The notes: generated from the sequence alone by a model not told the origin. A stretch of 64,000 bases of DNA from Pictodentalium vernedei (GCA_031216915.1 CM062297.1:184334083-184398082), one strand, 5' to 3'; numbered from the stretch's first letter, positions 36,501-45,601 are shown. Program-made: numbers and translations.

Positions 36501-38460
36501 GGTTAAGAACTCTCTCAGAGTCGCTTCGTTCTCGGAGGAGCTTCTCTTCGACGGCAACTTTCCGGCAATCCATGAATTGCTTGGTTTATACATTCTCTTG
36601 TCTATCTACTGTTACAAGAGATTCAGACTGGGGCAAACATTCGGTGGTTGACTCAGAGAGTGCCGCCGCAGTTGCCGGACCCTAGTGTGGCTGTTATGAC
36701 GGTTGCCAGTCAAACAGATTGGGATATATACTGATCCCTACGGATTCGAAGTGCCAGGGTCTTTGGGTTCCGCAGTCTTTTAGCTATCAGTTTAACTTCC
36801 GCGGAATAATGTTTTTAGGCTTGCTTTATGTCATTGCATGAACATTATTCAGTAATGCATGCCCAAATTCCTGTCCTTTAATTCGACAGTAGTGGCGTAT
36901 CTCCGGAACCAGGGAGGCACTCTTTCGTTTCCGTTATTCAATTTAATGGAAAGAATCCGTCTGTTGGTTATAGTACACCAAGTTCAGTTTTGGTCCGTCA
37001 TATTCGGGGTCGTCTGATTGTTTTATCGCACTCCCGTTCTCTTACGGGTCGCTTGTTGCTGTCAGAATGGACTCTCAACAAACAAGTATTAATCAGATTT
37101 GCTATCTATGGGAGCGCCCAATGATGTTTTATTATGACACAGCTTGCTAATCAATTGCAGACGTATGTGTTGGCTTGTCCAGATCTCTGAGCTAATACTG
37201 TTAACGCTCTATTGATCTATAGGACGCAATGATAGGATACGCGTATCCTCCGGCGCTGTTGTTTTAGCAGGTATTGCTAAGATAAACAACCACAATACAT
37301 TTCTGTTGATAGCATCTCTATCTTCACAGAGATCATGAGTAATTTACTCTCTTGTCTACTGTGGATCTTAACGTGAAATCTTCCTCTATGTGAGGATCTT
37401 TTTTCACTGGGTAAATCGTGTCATCTTTATCACAACCAGCAAGGTCGCAACCTTCATGTATTCCGTTGTGTGGTCCGTATTGCATTGTAAGCACTGTACT
37501 GGACGAGCTTTGGACGCGATTTCTTACTATAGGAGATCCTCTTCTTCGCTATTCTATGCGACTAAAGTGGAGGCTCTTCCGTCGTGGTGTAGGGATCATT
37601 ATGTTCATATGGTTGATCCCTCCATACTACGCATTGCTAGTTTTTAGTATACTTGTTTCACAAGATCTACTGCAGCCTGTTGTTATTTAGGTTATAGGTT
37701 TATGTTACCTCATACCTATGCACTCTACGATAGTTTACAATTGAGTCTTTTGTCTCTTTATCTAAGTCAGTTAGTAACTTTTTGATAAATAGACTTAGAA
37801 TCTTTAGATTAAATTCCTATACGGATTTTAACTTCGGTTCTTATTTAGCTAAGTAATCATTTGAGCCTCTGGAAACAGTAGTTTTCAAATTCTGACCTTT
37901 TAGACAGTAATTCTGTTGGTTTCTCTTTTACTGTAGAGTCAGTGAGTTTCATGCACTATCGATGGATGATTTTCACTTTCATAGTTTCGGAATCAATACT
38001 TCCGTTACTATTTAGGTTGGATTGTTGCATAAGAGTTAGGCTCCTATTATCCGGAACCTATTATTTTAAGGTCCTTCCGTCTTCGTATGGGCATAGGCCT
38101 TTACTCTTTCCGGGTACAGTTTATGTATTTATAAACAGATATCTGTTTATTACAAGGGCGTAAGCTTCCTCTGTCTTTGATGTCTAGTAGAAGGACGTTA
38201 CGCTCCATTTTATTGTTAATCGATTCTATTAACTAGCGTACTGCTTATGGTATATCATTGGCTTAGCAGTTGTGCTTAAGATTTCGGCTCTTGAAGTAAG
38301 AGTTCTTCTACTTCTTGGGCTTACATTAATAGTGTTGCTATTATAGATTTTTGAAGGCTGCTCATTGCGCTCAGCCGTCCATTCATGAATTTTATCTCAG
38401 AAATATCGAGTCCATTTCTGGAGGCCTCTATTGTTAGGTCTATTATATACTGCTCAGAAT
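33505..38460 (+). pseudogene. Degenerate gag, RNase H and recombinase of copy D
   Basis: The gag remnant is ~33505-36576 (TTG instead of ATG at 33546). The second duplication unit begins near 35078, and the E-like segment is at 34345-34562. The RT-deletion junction is near 36577, the RNase H remnant runs to ~37200 and the recombinase remnant is ~37410-38460. The lesions match A-C, so D was mobilised without coding capacity. Confidence 0.8.
34345..34562 (+). repeat. Extra E-like gag segment in copy D
   Basis: Orthologous to 12441-12660 in B and 22498-22715 in C. Confidence 0.8.
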
Positions 38461-39054
38461 GTCATTCACTTAACAGTTGCTACTATAGCTAGGTAGGCTG
38501 TCTGTTTCGGCAGTGTCTCCGTTCGGCTGCCCTCTTCGCTCTGGGCTATTTGACCCAGGGCAAGAAAAAGGGGGGGGGGGAGGGTGTTCCCTTGGGTCAC
38601 CTGTTTTTACTATGAAAACAAGGGGATACCTCCTCCGGAGTTAGTAATTCTGAGCTGTTATTGGGATGGTTGTTTAGTGAGAAGTTTAAGTTTATAAAAT
38701 TCATTCAAGTCTTAGTTTTTAAAGTATAGCTTTTGAATATTGCATATGTCAACGGACATGATTATGCAATTCTCACACACTTTTAGGAGTATAAGAGTCT
38801 CTATTCTCTAGACTTACTTTATTATTGGCTTACTTTAAAAATTATTAGTATAAGGATTATTGGATATTAATAGAGTACATGGATGTATGAAGCTCAATTT
38901 TTGGAAGGTGTTGTATCTTTCTAATTTATCATAAATAAGAAAGATACATGTAAGGCCTATTACTTCTTTTCCCTACTGGGGATGACTCTATTTTTTTTTA
39001 TTGAGCGTATTCCATTTTGCTCTATGTCCTTGGCCCTCCAGCCTTTTTACTATT

Positions 39055-39143
39055 CAGCTATGTCTGGGTCATTGGTACAGTATAAAAATGTTAAAAAATT
39101 TATAGTAATTTATATATTTTTTATACTTACCAATGACCCAGAC
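39055..39143. repeat. ICR of copy D
   Basis: Reverse complement of the joined termini of D. Confidence 0.9.
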
Positions 39144-39216
39144 GGGGATGGCCCTCCCAGGAGTTGGGAACTCTTGCCTCCCCGCTGAGTACATAGCGCT
39201 TACCAGGCACTGGTTA

Positions 39217-39445
39217 TTAGAATGATAAATGGCGCCAATTTCGGAACGTCCTGGACACTGCGCATGCGCAGTGGGGGCGAGGTGTGGAGGGCCTTTCAGG
39301 ACATGTTTTCTTTAGTTTTAGATGCAAATTTTGGGGATTGGGGGGCAAAATTTGTGTTTGGCCCTATATTTTAAGAGTTAGCACCAGCTATGTCTGGGTC
39401 ATTGGTAAGTATAAAAAATATATAAATTACTATAAATTTTTTAAC
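39217..39445. repeat. Right inverted terminal repeat of copy D
   Basis: Pairs with 32452-32654 and ends TTTTTTAAC at the junction with E. Confidence 0.93.
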
Positions 39446-39563
39446 TTTTTCAAAATTATTTTGTTTTGCAATTGTTTTTTCATTTATTAATGGATCATGT
39501 TATTATGTATCTTTGTGTCAGGGGTTTTTGCGAGTAACTAGGACTTATTGTTGTTCTTTCACA

Positions 39564-41666
39564 ATGAAGGGACATTGTTCAAATTGTAATAGGAAGAAAT
39601 CTTCCTCTGACTTTCATGATCATTGTATTAATTGTAGTCAGTGTTCTCGCATTAATCCCTGTCCTATATGTGAACATTGGGATGAGAAACATTGGAAACG
39701 TGTGTCACGATATGTTGTTTCTGGAGAAAGAGCGATGCCGGCTCTTTCTCCGCAAGGTCACTCTACTCTCTCAGTTTCTATTTCAGAGGAACCAGAACAG
39801 GGTGATGTTTCCATGTTATCTTCTTCAAGTGTGCGTCCGTCGTCACAAATGAATTCAGAGCTAGCGGCAAAAGTGCTCATGGAGATTAGACAAATGTCGT
39901 CCGCTAGCTCGCCCGGTGTAGCGTCCATTCACCGAATGGTTTGGCAGCCGGGTTCGTCCGATGCGGTCCAAGAGGAAATTTTGGGTGATGCGAGCACTAT
40001 AAACATAATAGATGCACACCCAGTGACGGCGGATAGTAAGCGAGAACGGAGGAAGCCTTTGAGTCCGGTTCCTAGCTCGTCCAGGTCCAGCCGGGCCGCG
40101 AGCGAGAGAGGCCCCTCTCTCGTACAACAACATCTGGGACCAGATGTTGTGGTACAAAATGTGTCTCTAGCGGAGCATACGTCCGTTGCTCGGGACGCTC
40201 CGTTGTATAAGCAGTCCGCAGAGACTGTTAAGGCTTCCTCTTCTCGTCAGCGCACACGACCGCACCTGGGCTGCGTGACCGCCGATATATTACCAGCTTC
40301 GCCGATCAAGGATTCTTCGGCGACCAGGTCACACCATCCGGCAGCGAGGGATTCGAGACCGATGGACTCCGGACGTTCGTATAGGAAAAGTATGCGGGAG
40401 CCATCTGATGCGGAGCTGCCCTCGGCGAAGCAGCGAAAGACTGCGCCTCCGCAGGTCTCGACGCCGGACATTCTTGTGCAGATAGCACAGCTTATCGCAG
40501 CATCCCAGCAGCCGACAGAAACGGTGTCGGATCGAGAATTATCCGACGGCGCTGGGTCGGTACGCTCCGCCGAAGCATCGGGGGCGGACGACCGGGAACA
40601 TCATGAGGTCCGATCGGATGGTGAAAGGGATACGGATGACTTGGAGCTATCCCTTTCGGAACAACATAAAGCTGCCGTGGACTTCATCCGGCACTTTCTC
40701 CCTCAAGTTGTTCCGTCGGGCCAGACTGCTGCGCTTCCGGACAAGAGAATTATAGCGTCATTGAACTCTGAATTTTTTGAGCGGTTCAGGGACATCGCTC
40801 CCGAGTTTCCGTCGCAGTCCAATAATGTTGCAAGAACATTTGAATTATTGAACGACGCTATATTTAAACTTGCTTCCAGGACGGGGAAAGCAGGTTTCTT
40901 GTCCGCTAATACTCTCAACCTGCCTTTCATTAATGCAAGGAAGAAATTCGATACGGCAGGACAGGGTATACCGAGAGTTCCTCTGCATATGGACGACGAG
41001 GCGGAAGACTTAGAGCTATCATTACCGTCGTCAGCTTCTATTCCAACCGCGGTGTTGGAAACAGCTATTGCGTCTAACAGAGCCAATTTAGATGCCTTAT
41101 CTTACGCAGATCACCTTACTAAGGCGTTATCACTGCGCCTTCAGGGGAAAGAGTTTCAGGATATACAATCCTCTTTAAGACTTCTTTCAAGGGCAGTAGC
41201 TTATTCCACGTGTAACTCCGCCCTTTCAGTGGCAAATCTGAAGTTGGTTAGACGTGACGCAGCCCTAGCTACATCCACACTAGTGGATTCTAAGGTGAAG
41301 AACTCTCTTAGAGTCGCTTCGGTCTCAGGAGAACTTCTCTTTGACGGCAAGCTTTCCGCTATTTATGATAAAATTACAAAGAAAGCTAAGGATTCTCTGT
41401 TGTTCAAATCTGCTCCTAAGAAGTCGGATACAGCAGAGACGAATAAGACAGGCACTTCTGGGTCTAATGTGCCCAAGAGAGGTTCCTATAGAGGTTCCGG
41501 TGCGTCCACTTGGTCTTATTCGAGAGACCGTCAGGATAGCGACTCTCGTTCGGGACGTCCTTCAGGCCGGGACAATCGGTCGGACGTCCCGAGGTCGACA
41601 GGGCGAGGTGCGGGTCGTGGAAGACGTGGTTTCTCCTACCGCAGACCTCGCAGGTCCAGGAGGTGA
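39564..41666 (+). CDS. DIRS gag-like ORF1, copy E (intact, 700 aa)
   Basis: Structural/nucleic-acid-binding protein of a DIRS retrotransposon. I chose the ATG at 39564 (CACAATGA context) because it is conserved in F and I. The upstream in-frame ATG at 39513 lies before a splice-acceptor-like CAG. The N-terminus has a Cys/His cluster (CSNCNRKKSSSDFHDHC, then CINC, CSQC, CPIC), probably zinc-binding. The middle is Ser/Arg/Glu-rich and disordered. The folded C-terminal region (about 40600-41400) includes LVRRDAALATSTLVDSKV and the LLFDGKL motif typical of DIRS gag; mammalian LAP2-alpha carries a related domain. The tail is RG/RS-rich (RGAGRGRRGF). It ends at TGA 41664-41666, in frame with the recombinase ORF, and overlaps the RT frame by about 0.3 kb. 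Confidence 0.88.
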   Translation: MKGHCSNCNRKKSSSDFHDHCINCSQCSRINPCPICEHWDEKHWKRVSRYVVSGERAMPALSPQGHSTLSVSISEEPEQGDVSMLSSSSVRPSSQMNSELAAKVLMEIRQMSSASSPGVASIHRMVWQPGSSDAVQEEILGDASTINIIDAHPVTADSKRERRKPLSPVPSSSRSSRAASERGPSLVQQHLGPDVVVQNVSLAEHTSVARDAPLYKQSAETVKASSSRQRTRPHLGCVTADILPASPIKDSSATRSHHPAARDSRPMDSGRSYRKSMREPSDAELPSAKQRKTAPPQVSTPDILVQIAQLIAASQQPTETVSDRELSDGAGSVRSAEASGADDREHHEVRSDGERDTDDLELSLSEQHKAAVDFIRHFLPQVVPSGQTAALPDKRIIASLNSEFFERFRDIAPEFPSQSNNVARTFELLNDAIFKLASRTGKAGFLSANTLNLPFINARKKFDTAGQGIPRVPLHMDDEAEDLELSLPSSASIPTAVLETAIASNRANLDALSYADHLTKALSLRLQGKEFQDIQSSLRLLSRAVAYSTCNSALSVANLKLVRRDAALATSTLVDSKVKNSLRVASVSGELLFDGKLSAIYDKITKKAKDSLLFKSAPKKSDTAETNKTGTSGSNVPKRGSYRGSGASTWSYSRDRQDSDSRSGRPSGRDNRSDVPRSTGRGAGRGRRGFSYRRPRRSRR

Positions 41667-43653
41667 TGGCTTAAACCTCTATCGCGTTCCGGTTGGCGGA
41701 AGGTTGTCGAGCTTTTCACAAGAATGGGCGTCGATTACGGACGACCCTTGGGTGAGAGGAGTGACTTCGGAAGGTCTAAAGATATCCTTCAAACGAAAGC
41801 CTCCATTAACTCGAAGTCCAAAGTGGACTCATCTTCCGTCAAATCCGCAGAAAAGAGACGCTCTGTTATCAGAGGTGCAGTCTCTTTTAATGAAGAACGC
41901 GGTAGAGTTCGTAGAAAACCAGGAATCTCCGGGATTCTACAGCCATCTGTTTCTGGTTCCGAAACCAGACGGCTCGTTCCGTCCAGTCATAGATTTGAGC
42001 TGGATAAACAAGCTGATCGTCGCTCCGAAGTTTTATATGGAGACGATTCGATCGGTCAGAGCGAGTATTCGGGTGAACGATTATGCAACGAGCATAGATC
42101 TCAAAGATGTGTACTTTCACGTCATGGTACATCCGACATTCCGAAAGTATCTACGCTTCGCAGTCCTAGGAGTGGTGTATCAATTCCGGGCGATGTGCTT
42201 CGGATTGAATCTAGCACCCTGGGCTTTCACTCGGGTAATGAACTCGGTAATGATCTACTTCCGAGCTCATTCGTCTGCGGTAACGTCGGCCTACCTGGAC
42301 GACATTCTTCAGAGGTACGGCAACGAGTTAACGCTTCAGAACGATGTTCAGAATCTTCTATTGCTCCGACGTCTCGGTTTTATAGTAAACGAGGAGAAGT
42401 CGGATCTGGTGCCGTCCAAGTCATTCACTCATCTGGGAATGAGCTTCGAGACGCACAACAATCTCGTTCGTCTGCCGTTAACCAGAGCGAAATTAGTCAG
42501 TTGTTACGCTCGCTATTGTCTGCACGCAGACAAAGTCACGGCGGGAGAATTTATGAGACTGATAGGTCTGTGCGGAGCCGCCGCGGATCTCATTCCGATG
42601 GGGCGGTTACGCACACGTCCTCTTCAAATTTTCCTGACTCAGAATTGGAGTGTGAAAATTCATTCGCTCGATGTAGACGTTCTCTTGTCAGATCAAGTGA
42701 AACAAGAGATTCAGACTTGGGCAAACATTCAGTGGTTAACTCAAGGAGTTCCGCTGCAGTTGCCGGATCCGAGTTTCACCGTTATGACGGATGCCAGTCA
42801 AACAGGTTGGGGTGCATCATTAATCCCAACGGATTCGAGATGCCAGGGTCTTTGGGATCCGCAATTCCTGTGCAAGCACATAAACATCAAGGAAATGATG
42901 TCAATTTGGCTTGCGTTACGTCACTGGATGGACATTATTCACGATGCTCATGTCCAAATCCTATCCGACAATACGACAGTAGTGGCGTATATACGGAATC
43001 AGGGAGGCACTCATTCAGTTCCGTTGTTCAATCTAACGGAAAGAATCCTTCTGTTTGCGTTAGAACATCACGTTCTTCTTTCGGTCCGTCACATACCGGG
43101 TCGTCTGAATGTGCTAGCAGACTCCCTTTCACGAAAGGGTCGCTTGTTGCCGTCGGAGTGGACTCTCAACAAACAAGTATTCAATCAGATTTGCTACCAA
43201 TGGGAACGGCCAATGATAGACTTATTTGCGACACATCTCAACAATCAGTTGCAGACGTATGTGTCTCCGTGTCCGGATCCAAGAGCATTTGCAGTAGACG
43301 CTCTGTCGATCCCTTGGGACGGAATGATAGGATATGCGTATCCTCCAGCGCCGTTAATTCAACAAGTATTGCTAAAGATAAAACAATCTCAATGCAAGAT
43401 TCTGTTGGTAGCATCTCTGTCACCACAGAGACCGTGGATAAATCTACTCAGGTGTCTGTTGTGGCACCTACTGCGGAAGCTTCCTCCACGGGAGGATCTT
43501 CTTTCGCAGGGGAAATCGCGCCAACTCCATCACAACCCGCAAGGTCTCAACCTTCACGTTTTTCCGTTGTGCGGTCCTTCTTGCATGGCAAGCACTTTAC
43601 AGGACGGGCCGTGGACGCGATTTCTAACTGTAGGAGGACCTCCTCTTCGCTAA
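41341..43653 (+). CDS. DIRS reverse transcriptase / RNase H / Dam-like ORF, copy E
   Basis: Open for 770 codons in the +1 frame relative to gag. The first ATG is at 41341, but the conserved region begins near 41690 (GGRLSSFSQEWASITDDPWV), so translation may start internally or by frameshift from gag. RT: RPVIDLSWINKLI, SIDLKDVYFHV, CFGLNLAPWAFTRVM, and the catalytic YLDD at residues 318-321. RNase H: TDAS with Asp484, Glu518 in INIKEMM, Asp543 in SDNTTVVAYI, Asp594 in NVLADSLSR. After this, about residues 620-745 (PMIDLFATHLNNQ, YAYPPAPLIQQ) form the post-RNase H module of DIRS elements annotated elsewhere as Dam-like methyltransferase; its activity is uncertain. It converts the element RNA into cDNA. 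Confidence 0.92.
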   Translation: MTASFPLFMIKLQRKLRILCCSNLLLRSRIQQRRIRQALLGLMCPREVPIEVPVRPLGLIRETVRIATLVRDVLQAGTIGRTSRGRQGEVRVVEDVVSPTADLAGPGGDGLNLYRVPVGGRLSSFSQEWASITDDPWVRGVTSEGLKISFKRKPPLTRSPKWTHLPSNPQKRDALLSEVQSLLMKNAVEFVENQESPGFYSHLFLVPKPDGSFRPVIDLSWINKLIVAPKFYMETIRSVRASIRVNDYATSIDLKDVYFHVMVHPTFRKYLRFAVLGVVYQFRAMCFGLNLAPWAFTRVMNSVMIYFRAHSSAVTSAYLDDILQRYGNELTLQNDVQNLLLLRRLGFIVNEEKSDLVPSKSFTHLGMSFETHNNLVRLPLTRAKLVSCYARYCLHADKVTAGEFMRLIGLCGAAADLIPMGRLRTRPLQIFLTQNWSVKIHSLDVDVLLSDQVKQEIQTWANIQWLTQGVPLQLPDPSFTVMTDASQTGWGASLIPTDSRCQGLWDPQFLCKHINIKEMMSIWLALRHWMDIIHDAHVQILSDNTTVVAYIRNQGGTHSVPLFNLTERILLFALEHHVLLSVRHIPGRLNVLADSLSRKGRLLPSEWTLNKQVFNQICYQWERPMIDLFATHLNNQLQTYVSPCPDPRAFAVDALSIPWDGMIGYAYPPAPLIQQVLLKIKQSQCKILLVASLSPQRPWINLLRCLLWHLLRKLPPREDLLSQGKSRQLHHNPQGLNLHVFPLCGPSCMASTLQDGPWTRFLTVGGPPLR

Positions 43654-44609
43654 ACTATGCGGCTAAGTGGAAGGTTTTTCGTCGTTGGTGTAGGGATCAT
43701 TCTGTAGATATATTCGATCCCTCTATACCAGACATTGCAAACTTTCTAGTATACTTGTTTGACGAAATCAAACTACAGCCTGTTACTATAAAGGGTTATA
43801 GATCTATGTTATCTGATACCTATGCACATCATGATAGTTTACAAATTGGATCGAATGTCTCTTTATCGAAGTTGGTTAGAAACTTTTCGATAAATAGACC
43901 CAGAACTCTTAGATTAATTCCTAAGTGGAATTTAGCTTGGGTTCTTCTTAAATTGAAGGAAAAGCCATTTGAACCTCTTGGGACAGTAGATTTCAAATTC
44001 TTATCTTATAAGACAGCTTTTCTCTTAGCTTTCTCTTCTGCTAGAAGAGTCAGTGAGCTTCATGCACTAGCGGTGGATGATTCTCATTATCGTAGTGTTG
44101 GGAACACTATCACCTTCACTACTAATGTGGGTTTTTTAGCTAAGAATCAGGCTCCTAATAAATATCCGGAACCTATTGTTATTAAGGCTCTTCCGTCTTC
44201 AGACGGGCGTAGGCCTTTACTCTGTCCTGTTAGAGCATTACGTATCTATAAACAGGGATCTCAGTTTATCAGAAAGGGACGGAAACGTTTCTTTCTGTCT
44301 TTGATGCCTAATAGAAAGGATATTTCAGTCCATTCTATTGCTAGATGGATTCAGTTAACTATCCGTACTGCTTATGAAGATTTATCTTCTTCTCAGCAGT
44401 CTGTGCTTAAGATTTCTGCTCATGAAGTAAGAGCTCTTTCTACTTCCTGGGCTTATGCTAATAGTGTTGCTATTACAGATTTAATGAAGGCTGCTTATTG
44501 GTCTCAGCCATCCACATTTACGAATTTTTATCTCAGAAATATTGAGTCCATTTCTGGAGACCTGCATTGGTTAGGTCCGTTATCTGTTGCTCAGAATGTC
44601 GTCCACTAA
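41724..44609 (+). CDS. DIRS tyrosine recombinase ORF, copy E (961 codons)
   Basis: The integrase of the element, acting on a circular DNA intermediate. The SAM-like core-binding part lies at residues ~620-720 (LNYAAKWKVFRRWCRDHSV, VTIKGYRSMLSD). The catalytic domain carries Arg775 (SSARRVSELHAL), His900 and Arg903 (SAHEVRALSTSWA), Trp in AAYWSQ, and nucleophile Tyr936 (TNFYLRNI). The first ~590 codons overlap RT/RNase H in another frame and have no recognisable domain; they are Ser/Arg-rich. The true start may therefore be downstream, or the protein may be made by readthrough from gag, which is in the same frame 57 nt upstream. Function of the catalytic part is secure. Confidence 0.9.
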   Translation: MGVDYGRPLGERSDFGRSKDILQTKASINSKSKVDSSSVKSAEKRRSVIRGAVSFNEERGRVRRKPGISGILQPSVSGSETRRLVPSSHRFELDKQADRRSEVLYGDDSIGQSEYSGERLCNEHRSQRCVLSRHGTSDIPKVSTLRSPRSGVSIPGDVLRIESSTLGFHSGNELGNDLLPSSFVCGNVGLPGRHSSEVRQRVNASERCSESSIAPTSRFYSKRGEVGSGAVQVIHSSGNELRDAQQSRSSAVNQSEISQLLRSLLSARRQSHGGRIYETDRSVRSRRGSHSDGAVTHTSSSNFPDSELECENSFARCRRSLVRSSETRDSDLGKHSVVNSRSSAAVAGSEFHRYDGCQSNRLGCIINPNGFEMPGSLGSAIPVQAHKHQGNDVNLACVTSLDGHYSRCSCPNPIRQYDSSGVYTESGRHSFSSVVQSNGKNPSVCVRTSRSSFGPSHTGSSECASRLPFTKGSLVAVGVDSQQTSIQSDLLPMGTANDRLICDTSQQSVADVCVSVSGSKSICSRRSVDPLGRNDRICVSSSAVNSTSIAKDKTISMQDSVGSISVTTETVDKSTQVSVVAPTAEASSTGGSSFAGEIAPTPSQPARSQPSRFSVVRSFLHGKHFTGRAVDAISNCRRTSSSLNYAAKWKVFRRWCRDHSVDIFDPSIPDIANFLVYLFDEIKLQPVTIKGYRSMLSDTYAHHDSLQIGSNVSLSKLVRNFSINRPRTLRLIPKWNLAWVLLKLKEKPFEPLGTVDFKFLSYKTAFLLAFSSARRVSELHALAVDDSHYRSVGNTITFTTNVGFLAKNQAPNKYPEPIVIKALPSSDGRRPLLCPVRALRIYKQGSQFIRKGRKRFFLSLMPNRKDISVHSIARWIQLTIRTAYEDLSSSQQSVLKISAHEVRALSTSWAYANSVAITDLMKAAYWSQPSTFTNFYLRNIESISGDLHWLGPLSVAQNVVH

Positions 44610-44695
44610 ACAGTTGCAACTATAGTTATGCAGGCTTTCTGTTCCGGCAGTGACTCCGTCCGGCTGCCCTCTTCGCTCTGGGCTATTTGACCCAG

Positions 44696-44730
44696 GGCAA
44701 GGGGAAGGGGGGGGGGGGGGCGGGTGTTCC
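44696..44730. other. Poly-G tract after the recombinase stop, copy E
   Basis: A short inverted repeat CTCTGGG/CCCAGGG (44673-44697) is followed by a GGGGAA and a 14-base G-run. The same arrangement follows the recombinase in all six complete 3' ends: run lengths are 23 (A), 15 (B), 11 (C), 11 (D), 14 (E) and 12 (F). Confidence 0.75.
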
Positions 44731-45209
44731 CTTAGGTCACCTGCTTTATAGTGAAAAGCAAGGGAATGCCTCCTCCAAGTCAGTATTTCTGAGTCGCTTA
44801 CGGGATGGTTTTAAAGTGTAATATTAATGTTTAAATTCATTCATGTCTTATTTTTAAAGTGTAGCTTGGTGTGAAGCATTTGTATATGTCAAGTGTCAAA
44901 CGGGCTTTAATATACAATACTCGGACACTTTTAAATGACTATAAAGAGTCTCAATTCTCTGGACTACTTTATTTATTGGCTTGCTTTAAAAATAATTAGT
45001 ATAAGGGTTATACTGGATGTTAATAGAGAACATGAATGTTATTGTGCTCAATTATTAAGGGTAGTGTATCTTTCTAATTTAATATTAAATAAGAAAGATA
45101 CATGTAAAGCCTAATACTCCTTTTCTCCTTAAGGGGTTACCTCTTTACTATATAGTTGAGCTTATTGGATTTTCCTCTATGTCCTAGGCCCTCCAGCCTG
45201 TTTACTATT

Positions 45210-45298
45210 CAGCTAAGTCTGGGTCATTGGTACAGTATAAAAATGTTAAAAAATTTATAGTAATTTATATATTTTTTATACTTACCAATGACCCAGAC
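45210..45298. repeat. ICR of copy E
   Basis: Reverse complement of the joined termini. It carries CAGCTAAGTCTGG, matching the E-specific ACTTAGCTG of E's terminal repeats rather than the ACATAGCTG of the others. Confidence 0.92.
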
Positions 45299-45373
45299 GG
45301 GGATGGCCCTCCCTGGAGTTGGGAACTCTTGCCTCCCCGCTGAGTACATAGCGCTGACCAGGCACTGCCAGTA

Positions 45374-45601
45374 AGAATGATAATTGGCGCCAATTTCGGG
45401 ACGTCTGCGTCACTGCGCATGCGCAGTAGAGGCGTAGTATGGAGGTCCTTTAGGACATGATTTCTTTTTGTTTTGGATGCAAATTTTGGGGATTGGGGGG
45501 CAAAATTTGTGTTTGGCCCTGGTTTTGTTAGAGTTAGTACCAGCTAAGTCTGGGTCATTGGTAAGTATAAAAAATATATAAATTACTATAAATTTTTTAA
45601 C
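45374..45601. repeat. Right inverted terminal repeat of copy E
   Basis: Pairs with 31483-31684 and ends TTTTTTAAC at the junction with F. Confidence 0.92.

Larger units (their letters stand above)
32452..39445 (+). mobile_element. DIRS-type element copy D (non-autonomous, innermost of the nest)
   Basis: A 6,994-bp element inserted in E's leader. Removing 32452-39445 rejoins GAAAAAATAT and TTTTTCAAAATT, exactly the uninterrupted sequence found in copy I at 62446-62468. There is therefore no target duplication or loss. Both terminal repeats carry the private variants CACCTCGCCCCCACTG and GTCCAGGAC, with no mismatch noticed, making D the youngest insertion here. The poly-G run is 11 bases (38570-38580). 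Confidence 0.95.
31483..45601 (+). mobile_element. DIRS-type element copy E (full-length, intact frames, nested in F)
   Basis: E's own sequence is 31483-32451 plus 39446-45601, about 7.1 kb, interrupted by D in the leader. The identity of the two parts is shown by the variant CTAACTCTAACAAAACCAGG in the left repeat and its exact complement in the right repeat. Gag, RT/RNase H and recombinase are all open. The insertion in F restores to GAAAAAATATT|TTTTCAAAATT with no duplication. D lies about 120 bp upstream of the gag ATG, so E may be silent despite intact coding. Confidence 0.92.

Noticed and set aside
40703-41086. 127-codon minus-strand open frame in E
   Set aside because: Antisense shadow of the intact gag ORF.
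31483-45601. LTR retrotransposon or PAT/Ngaro element
   Set aside because: The termini are inverted rather than direct repeats, an ICR is present, and the integrase is a tyrosine recombinase, not DDE. This fits DIRS proper.
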